From RUG806 sp963624415 (lineage in GTDB: Bacteria > Bacillota > Clostridia > Oscillospirales > Acutalibacteraceae), in contig CAVFPQ010000078.1 of the NCBI GenBank assembly GCA_963624415.1, forward strand, positions 1 through 11,010: DNA of 11,010 bases, given 5' to 3'. This document shows, piece by piece, positions 5,282-11,010 of this stretch. The notes beneath the pieces are model-generated. The model was not told the origin of the DNA. It saw only the letters and a program-made list of their open reading frames with translations, and ran no database searches. How positions within the stretch are numbered: the stretch's first letter is position 1; each line of letters begins with the position of its first letter. A program made the translations under genes and the position numbers.

Positions 5282-7390
5282 TTACTCTCCTTTTAGTTTT
5301 ATTAAAACCGAGTCCGTGTCAGTGACTTTTATGTCTTTATCGGTCACTGCTGAATTTGAAGTAAGATATATCTTTTTGCCCTTATAGTCTTTTACGCTTT
5401 CGGGCGGCTTTTTTCTGAAAATCAATGTGTCCGTGTCAGAGTATTCATCGGGTATAACACTGTCCGCACCCGACAGAACAATACCGATTTTTATATTGTC
5501 GGACGTTAGCAGACAGCCGCAGAAGCTATCATTATTTGTATAAATCAGCTGTTCGCCCTGCCCTAATGAATATGTTATTTCCGTGTTTTTTGTATTGCTT
5601 TCGTCACCGTCAAAAGTGCCGTCCGAGAGCAGTATTTTTTTCGGTGAAAAATTTGTTTCGTCATCTGCGGTCTTTCGCACGCCTTTGGGGAATATCAGCA
5701 GATCACACCCGGTCTGACCGTTTGAAGCCATCTGTGATTTTATGTCATATGCGGATGAATTACTGCCGCCGCCGATTATTACGGTGCTTTTGCCGCCGCC
5801 GGCACTAATGAGAATATCCGCGCTTTTTTCGCCGGGAATATATATGCTCGTGGTCGGCACTGTAAACGCCGTTGCCACAATCGATACGGCGAGAAATACA
5901 CTTGCCGAAGCGGATACCGCCGCTATAATCGCCTTTGAATTTTTGTGTGTGATAATCGCAGTCGTTACCGCCGCCGCAAGAATTATAACGCTCGCAAGCA
6001 AAGCGAAAACAGTGGTCGTCGGGAATACAAAATAATCGAGCTTTGCCGCAAATGCCGCATAGGCTAAAATAAATTTACAGCACTTTTCCGCCGCGAAAAA
6101 CGAGAATCCGCCGAGAGCCGAGCCTGTCGGAAACAGAATCCCGAAAAGGGACATGAGCATTGTGCCTTCTGCCGGTATGGTACATATAAGTGTTGAAATG
6201 CCGCTTAAAAGTGACGCGCTCGAAAAGAAATATATCACAATCGGCAGCGTAAAAATCGTTACCGCCGAGGATATCACAAACGCTTTGTATAAAAATGAAC
6301 CGATGCTTTTGATTATCGAATCGTGGTCTGTGCGTTTTTCGGTCAGCGGCTGAGCGGAAATTATCGCCGCCGTTGCCGCCGTTGACAGCAGAAAAGAAAC
6401 ATTGCCGGCAATAAACGGATTGCACAGTACGCTTATCGCAGTCGCAATTCCGAGGGAGTTCATGCCGTCCGCACGCCGTCGGAAAATGTTGCCGACAAAA
6501 GAAATTATAAGCATAATTCCCGCTCTTATGACTGACGGACTTTTGCCTGTGAACAGTATGAAAAACAGAACGAAAACTATTCCGAATAAGCTTAAAATTC
6601 TGTTTGAACGAAGTCTTGAACTTCCTGTGCCGAATAAAATCGAAGTCCACAGTGCCAGATGCATTCCCGACACCGCAAAAAGGTGCGATGCCCCGGCAGT
6701 TCTCATATTGCCCGAAAATTCAGATGAAAAATATGTCTGAGAACCCGTAAAAAGTGCGTCTGCAAGCGGAAATGTTTCAGTTGACATCCCGGTTTTTATC
6801 TTGACTGTGCAAAATCTGCGAAGCTTTTTTATTTCGTATAAAAGCCCCGAACGGCTGCCGGGTGTTATCGTTATGTTGCCTGCGGAAAATATATTGAAAT
6901 AAGATTTTTTTGAAATTGAGTGATAGAAAAACGGATTGTTATTTTTCTTCTTGCCGCTGAGCTCCGCGTTTTTTAGCGTTACCGTGTCGCCCGGCTGAAT
7001 GTCCGCAAGCTCTTTTCCGTAAAGCGTGATATCGCAGTTAATTGCCGTGCCGTTCGCCGTGCAGTCTTTGAGTGTAACGGTTGTATAATCGCCCGAAAGG
7101 GTGGGGAAGTCCTCCGCAACACCTGTGATATTATATGTTTTTCCGGCAAGCTCCTTTACGGAATTGTAGCCGAAATTCAGCATAAGCGAAAAAGAGAGAA
7201 ACGCAATGCACGAAGCCGCACATACTGTAATTGCCGCATTTTTAAGCGGTTTTTTCTTCAGAATGGCGGCTGCAATCCCTAAAATACCCGAAACGGCACA
7301 CACTGTATAAGCCGCTATGTCCGAAAAAAACATAACGCTTATTGTGGTTATAAGAACAGCAAAGCCGAATACCGCACCGGGTCTTTTCAC
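5282..7390 (-). CDS. comEC: ComEC/Rec2-type DNA uptake channel with degenerate C-terminal domain
   Basis: A 702-residue membrane protein of the ComEC/Rec2 family, the channel that brings single-stranded DNA across the membrane during transformation. Order: N-terminal helices (1-75), a soluble OB-fold/DUF4131 region (about 80-185), then the competence domain with its signature around 225-245 (NMRTAGASHLFAVSGMHL, His236 and His244) and many membrane helices to about residue 510. A C-terminal region (517-702) keeps the strand pattern of the ComEC metallo-beta-lactamase domain but has no histidine, so it cannot form the usual HxHxDH metal site. The start is GTG at 7388-7390 with AAGGAG (7398-7403) 7 nt upstream, overlapping the mfd stop. 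No other competence genes are in the window. It may serve uptake without its own nuclease, or have another role. Confidence 0.94.
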   Translation of the reverse strand: MKRPGAVFGFAVLITTISVMFFSDIAAYTVCAVSGILGIAAAILKKKPLKNAAITVCAASCIAFLSFSLMLNFGYNSVKELAGKTYNITGVAEDFPTLSGDYTTVTLKDCTANGTAINCDITLYGKELADIQPGDTVTLKNAELSGKKKNNNPFFYHSISKKSYFNIFSAGNITITPGSRSGLLYEIKKLRRFCTVKIKTGMSTETFPLADALFTGSQTYFSSEFSGNMRTAGASHLFAVSGMHLALWTSILFGTGSSRLRSNRILSLFGIVFVLFFILFTGKSPSVIRAGIMLIISFVGNIFRRRADGMNSLGIATAISVLCNPFIAGNVSFLLSTAATAAIISAQPLTEKRTDHDSIIKSIGSFLYKAFVISSAVTIFTLPIVIYFFSSASLLSGISTLICTIPAEGTMLMSLFGILFPTGSALGGFSFFAAEKCCKFILAYAAFAAKLDYFVFPTTTVFALLASVIILAAAVTTAIITHKNSKAIIAAVSASASVFLAVSIVATAFTVPTTSIYIPGEKSADILISAGGGKSTVIIGGGSNSSAYDIKSQMASNGQTGCDLLIFPKGVRKTADDETNFSPKKILLSDGTFDGDESNTKNTEITYSLGQGEQLIYTNNDSFCGCLLTSDNIKIGIVLSGADSVIPDEYSDTDTLIFRKKPPESVKDYKGKKIYLTSNSAVTDKDIKVTDTDSVLIKLKGE
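5287..5292 (-). promoter_or_regulatory. holA ribosome binding site inside the comEC end
   Basis: AAGGAG on the minus strand lies in the last codons of comEC (encoding ...KGE-stop) and 9 nt before the holA ATG. Ribosomes finishing comEC would be positioned to start holA, indicating translational coupling. Confidence 0.8.
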
Positions 7391-7397
7391 ATAAATT

Positions 7398-7403
7398 CTC
7401 CTT
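7398..7403 (-). promoter_or_regulatory. comEC ribosome binding site overlapping the mfd stop codon
   Basis: AAGGAG shares its first two A with the mfd TAA stop (7402-7404) and sits 7 nt before the GTG start of comEC. It supports GTG as the true start, since no in-frame ATG nearby has such a site. Confidence 0.8.
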
Positions 7404-10400
7404 ATGCCTGTGTAGTTTTATTCTCTTTGTCGTTATCGGTCAGAAGCTTGATTATGACCGTAAGGCACTCAATGGGTGTCTCTCCGTTTGCGAGGTTAAC
7501 GCTGTAATACGGTTTTGCCGAGCCGTTTGCCGAAACTCTGCCGCGTAAAACAGAAAGGCGTGTCAGAATGTCTTTGTCAATGAATTTTGTAAACAGCAAA
7601 AGGCTCTTGCCTCTCTGTGTGATTTCATAAATGCCGTTGTCAGCCGCCGAATTTTTCATAAGCGCGACCTTCATAAGACCGTGAACACTCTTTGGCGGGT
7701 CGCCGTAACGGTCAATAAGCTCATCGGTAACGTCAAGCATATCGTTTTCGTTGTGAATGTCCGCAATTCGTTTATATATGGCGATTCGCTGAGAATAATC
7801 TCTGATATAGTCCTCTGGAATATGCGCGTCAATCTGAATATCGACAAGGCAGTCCTTTTTGGGAATATACGGCTTTTCGTCTGTGCTTTTCAGCTTCGCC
7901 ACTTCTTCGTTGAGAAGCTCGACATACATATCATAACCGACCGATGCCATGTGACCGTGCTGCTGTGCTCCGAGCATATCGCCCGCGCCTCTTATCTCAA
8001 GGTCACGCATGGCTATTTTGAAGCCCGCGCCGAACTGTGTAAATTCTCTTATCGTTTCAAGACGCTTTGTGGCTATCTCGGATAACTGTTTGTCCTTCTG
8101 ATAAGTAAGATAAGCCGACGCACGGCGGGACGAACGCCCGACACGCCCTCTGAGCTGGTGCAGCTGCGCAAGGCCCATTCTGTTGGCATTCTCGACTATA
8201 AGCGTGTTGCAGTTCGGGACATCAACGCCCGTTTCGATAATAGTGGTACATACAAGTATGTCAATGTCGCCTTCGGTCAGCTTTTTCCATACATCGCTCA
8301 ACTGCTGTTCGCTCATTTTGCCGTGACCTATGCCGATTTTGGCTTCCGGGAACATCTTCTGAATTTCGGCGGCACATTCTTCTATGTCCTCAACCTTGTT
8401 GTGAAGATAATAAACCTGTCCGCCTCGCCGAAGCTCCTTTGAAATTGCCTGATGAATAAGCCCGGCGTCATGCTCTATTACATATGTCTGAATGGGGTAT
8501 CTGTCAAGCGGCGCTTCTTCTATAACCGACAGATCACGAAGCCCCATCATGGCAAAATTGAGAGTCCTCGGAATAGGTGTCGCCGAAATCGTAAGCACAT
8601 CGACATTGGGGAATTTTTCTTTGAGTTTCTCTTTCTGTGCGACACCGAAACGCTGTTCCTCATCGACAATAAGAAGACCCAGGTTCTTAAAATTAACATC
8701 CTTTGAAATTATTCTGTGTGTGCCTGCTATAATGTCGATTTTTCCGTCCCGAACTTCATTAATAATTTTTTTCTGTTCTGTCGGCGTTCTGAAACGGCAG
8801 AGCATTTCCGCCTTTATCGGGAAGCCGTCAAAACGGTGCAGAATTGTATTGTAATGCTGAAAAGCGAGAATTGTTGTAGGAACAAGTATCGCCACCTGCT
8901 TGCCGTCACATATGCACTTGAAGGCGGCTCTGAGTGCTACTTCTGTTTTGCCGAAGCCTACGTCACCGCACAGTATTCTGTCCATGGGGCAGTGCTTTTC
9001 CATGTCGTTTTTGATTTCGTTTATACAGCGGAGCTGATCGTCCGTCTCCTCATATTCAAAACGGGTTTCAAAGTCATGCTGCATATCTATGTCGGGCGAA
9101 AACGCAAAGCCCGGCTGTGCCTGACGCACGGCATAGAGCTTGAGAAGCTGTGCCGCAATGTCTTTTACGGCGGTTCTTACTTTTGTCTTTGTCTTTTCCC
9201 AGTCACCCGAACCTAAGCGGCTTATTTTTACGGTTCTGCTGCCGTCTTCCTCGTGCGGGCCGATATATTTTGAAACAAGCTCAAGCTTTGTTACCGGCAC
9301 ATACAAAACGTCACCCTTGGCGTACTTTATTTTGATATAGTCTTTTGTAACGCCTTCCATTCGCACTTTTTCTATGCCGTCAAAAATGCCGATACCGGAA
9401 GTCGCATGAACGACATAATCGCCCTTTTTAAGCTCCTCAAGGGAGTTGAAGCTGTTCGGATTTTTCTTTTTGCGGATTGCGTGTTTGTTGGCGTTATGAA
9501 CATATCTGCCATAAGATACGGCTGTGAATTTTGCGGCAGGGAAGTCAATTCCGGCGGACAGAGTATCCGTCAGAACGTGAATATATCCGGGCTGGAAGAA
9601 TTTCGGCTGTGCTTTGCATAAAATCGCAGGGACTTCATCCTCGGTCAGCTCGTCAAAAAGACTCTGTGCCGCTTTTTCCGTGCCGGCAAATACCGCTATT
9701 GAATATTTTTTCTTGATAAGAGGGGAGACATCCTCAACCAGAATATCATACGCGCCTTCCCAGCGAGAGCCCTGAACTATCTTGTAATTGATTAAATCCT
9801 TTACGGGGGTGTCAAAAGAGCCTCGCGCGAAGTTGTCTATATAAATTGTGGAGTGCTTTTTATATTCGTCAAAAAGCTCCGACTGTGACAGCATGAACTT
9901 GTCAAGTCCCTTGCACAGAAGACCGTCAATGAAAAGCTCCTTTATTTCTTCGTTCATAAGCTTTTCGGCACTCTCGGCACGCTCTTTGACAGAGGAAGAG
10001 TCGCATATAATCAGGAACGCATCGTCAATATACGAGAAAACGCTTGACGCTTCCGGAAAAACAAGCGGAATATATCTGTCCTTGCCCTCTGTCGGCAGGG
10101 ATGCTTTCAAAAGCTCGGCATCACGATTAAGCCATTCTCTGACTGTGGGTGCGTTTTTGCCTCTCACCGCCTTTGCCATGGATGAAAGCCTGTCTGCAAG
10201 CTCCATGGGGTTATCGAAAATAACCTCACTGCACGGGGGAATATCTATGCTGTCAATATTATTTGTTCGTCTTTGCTCGATAACGTCAAATTCAGACACG
10301 GTGTCGACTTCATCGCCCCAGAATTCAATTCTTATGGGGTTTTCGGAGTTTGCCGGGAATATGTCAACAATGCCGCCTCTGACGGAAAACTGACCCGCGC

Positions 10401-10902
10401 CCTCGACCATCTCCGTAAAAGTATAGCCGGCGGACACAAGCTTTTCTCTTAATTCCTCGGTTGACATTTCGGCACCGGAGGAGACCGTGAATATTTTCTT
10501 TTTAAGAACTTCGGGCGGCACTGTGTACTGAACCGCCGCCTCAGCCGAGCATATAAGCACACTGCACTTTTTGTCCGTAAACCGAGACAGTGCGCCGATA
10601 CGCTTTTGCTCATACTCGCTTGATGATGCTTTTACGCTCTGAAAATTGAAATCTCTTGCGGGGTAGGTTGCCGACTCCGTGCCGAAAACGGACAAATCCG
10701 CTGACAGCTTCATTGCCGTGCTTTCATCGGGCACGACAACAACAGCCCTGCGGTCAAATTCCCGACACAGAGTGTGTATCATCATCGCTTTGGGCGCCGG
10801 CGGCACACCGAGCACACCGAACGGAAAAGCGTTTCTGTTTATGTCGTCCCGTATTGAATTAAATTCGGGAGATGACGAGAAAACTTTGGAGTAGCAGGAC
10901 AT
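7402..10902 (-). CDS. mfd: Transcription-repair coupling factor
   Basis: A full-length 1166-residue Mfd. It recognises RNA polymerase stalled at DNA lesions, pushes it off by ATP-driven translocation and recruits UvrA for excision repair. Order: UvrB-like N-terminal module (about 1-300, including GAGQFSVRGGIVDIFP), linker domain, RNA-polymerase interaction domain (KGDYVVHATSGIGIF from about 493 to 565), RecG-like helicase motor, and C-terminal TRCF domain (about 1010-1130). Motor motifs are intact: Walker A GDVGFGKT (646-653), DEEQ box (747-750), TISATPIPRTL, arginine-finger region RGRVGR (918-923), and the translocation motif around GAGDMLGAQQHGH. The ATG at 10900-10902 has AGAGG 7 nt upstream. 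It is the first gene in the window of the mfd-comEC-holA-rnmV operon. No convincing promoter is seen in the 108 bp to the window edge, so transcription may begin farther upstream. Confidence 0.98.
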   Translation of the reverse strand: MSCYSKVFSSSPEFNSIRDDINRNAFPFGVLGVPPAPKAMMIHTLCREFDRRAVVVVPDESTAMKLSADLSVFGTESATYPARDFNFQSVKASSSEYEQKRIGALSRFTDKKCSVLICSAEAAVQYTVPPEVLKKKIFTVSSGAEMSTEELREKLVSAGYTFTEMVEGAGQFSVRGGIVDIFPANSENPIRIEFWGDEVDTVSEFDVIEQRRTNNIDSIDIPPCSEVIFDNPMELADRLSSMAKAVRGKNAPTVREWLNRDAELLKASLPTEGKDRYIPLVFPEASSVFSYIDDAFLIICDSSSVKERAESAEKLMNEEIKELFIDGLLCKGLDKFMLSQSELFDEYKKHSTIYIDNFARGSFDTPVKDLINYKIVQGSRWEGAYDILVEDVSPLIKKKYSIAVFAGTEKAAQSLFDELTEDEVPAILCKAQPKFFQPGYIHVLTDTLSAGIDFPAAKFTAVSYGRYVHNANKHAIRKKKNPNSFNSLEELKKGDYVVHATSGIGIFDGIEKVRMEGVTKDYIKIKYAKGDVLYVPVTKLELVSKYIGPHEEDGSRTVKISRLGSGDWEKTKTKVRTAVKDIAAQLLKLYAVRQAQPGFAFSPDIDMQHDFETRFEYEETDDQLRCINEIKNDMEKHCPMDRILCGDVGFGKTEVALRAAFKCICDGKQVAILVPTTILAFQHYNTILHRFDGFPIKAEMLCRFRTPTEQKKIINEVRDGKIDIIAGTHRIISKDVNFKNLGLLIVDEEQRFGVAQKEKLKEKFPNVDVLTISATPIPRTLNFAMMGLRDLSVIEEAPLDRYPIQTYVIEHDAGLIHQAISKELRRGGQVYYLHNKVEDIEECAAEIQKMFPEAKIGIGHGKMSEQQLSDVWKKLTEGDIDILVCTTIIETGVDVPNCNTLIVENANRMGLAQLHQLRGRVGRSSRRASAYLTYQKDKQLSEIATKRLETIREFTQFGAGFKIAMRDLEIRGAGDMLGAQQHGHMASVGYDMYVELLNEEVAKLKSTDEKPYIPKKDCLVDIQIDAHIPEDYIRDYSQRIAIYKRIADIHNENDMLDVTDELIDRYGDPPKSVHGLMKVALMKNSAADNGIYEITQRGKSLLLFTKFIDKDILTRLSVLRGRVSANGSAKPYYSVNLANGETPIECLTVIIKLLTDNDKENKTTQA

Positions 10903-10954
10903 AAACTAACCTCTTATTTGTAGTGAACAAAGAATATGAAACAATAAGGAAAAC

Positions 10955-11010
10955 AATGCATAATGCATAATGCAGAATGCAGAATTGCGGAAGACACTGC
11001 GTGTCTCGGA
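10955..11010 (+). repeat. AATGCAT/AATGCAG heptads joined to a TGC-loop hairpin (copy B, cut by window end)
   Basis: Four exact 7-bp units (AATGCAT, AATGCAT, AATGCAG, AATGCAG; 10955-10982) run directly into AATTGCGGA. The hairpin AGACAC (10992-10997), TGC, GTGTCT (11001-11006) follows, then CGGA. Same layout as copy A at 3582-3626, which reads on the minus strand. It lies upstream of mfd and probably continues beyond the window. Confidence 0.88.

Noticed and set aside
6075..6650. A 191-codon minus-strand ORF inside comEC
   Set aside because: Lies wholly within comEC in another frame, its protein is low-quality (rich in H, R, F, N) and the comEC frame has clear family motifs.
8716..9216. A 166-codon plus-strand ORF opposite mfd
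   Set aside because: Antisense shadow of the conserved Mfd motor region; no ribosome binding site or domain pattern.
9848..10393. A 181-codon plus-strand ORF opposite mfd
   Set aside because: Serine-rich antisense reading produced by the codon bias of mfd; no family features.
10903..10954. A promoter for mfd
   Set aside because: Only poor matches (for example TTGTTT with TATTCT at 14 bp spacing) are seen; not good enough to annotate.

Overview
The window looks like chromosomal DNA of an anaerobic, gut-type Clostridia bacterium (Oscillospiraceae/Ruminococcaceae-like). This is inferred from gene content and style: strong purine-rich ribosome binding sites, a short RNase M5-type Toprim protein, a divergent ComEC, a NimA-like flavoprotein, and AT-rich heptanucleotide repeats between genes. 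There are no IS elements, tRNAs, rRNAs or CRISPR arrays. Eight protein genes are supported, seven on the minus strand and one on the plus strand.

Right part (about 3.6-10.9 kb, minus strand): a tightly packed genome-maintenance operon, mfd -> comEC -> holA -> rnmV. The gaps are 11, 4 and 9 nt, and the ribosome binding sites for comEC and holA overlap the stop or end of the preceding gene. It links transcription-coupled repair, DNA uptake, the clamp-loader delta subunit and an RNase M5-type 5S rRNA maturase. The C-terminal part of ComEC keeps the outline of a metallo-beta-lactamase-like domain but has no histidine at all, so the usual metal-dependent nuclease site appears lost.

Middle (about 1.76-3.55 kb): a divergent pair, an aldo/keto reductase (minus) and an AdhR/NmlR-type MerR regulator (plus). 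Their 424-bp intergenic region holds a minus-strand promoter with a 19-bp spacer filled by a dyad CTTGAAG-N4-CTTTAAG. This is the geometry of MerR-activated promoters and, from memory, the AdhR operator consensus. A second, degraded copy lies 25 bp away, next to the predicted start point of the regulator's own promoter. The pair reads as a self-contained aldehyde/electrophile-response module.

Left part (about 0.03-1.72 kb, minus strand): a NimA-like pyridoxamine-phosphate-oxidase-fold protein followed by an acyltransferase-3 membrane protein, with a promoter upstream and a strong intrinsic terminator at the end.

Non-coding structure: three loci carry 7-bp tandem repeats (AATTGCT-type or AATGCAT/G-type). 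Two of them are joined in the same phase to a small hairpin with a conserved TGC loop, conserved CGGA/YGGA shoulders and different but self-complementary stems. This looks like a dispersed, structurally conserved intergenic element. One copy supplies the last codons and stop of rnmV.
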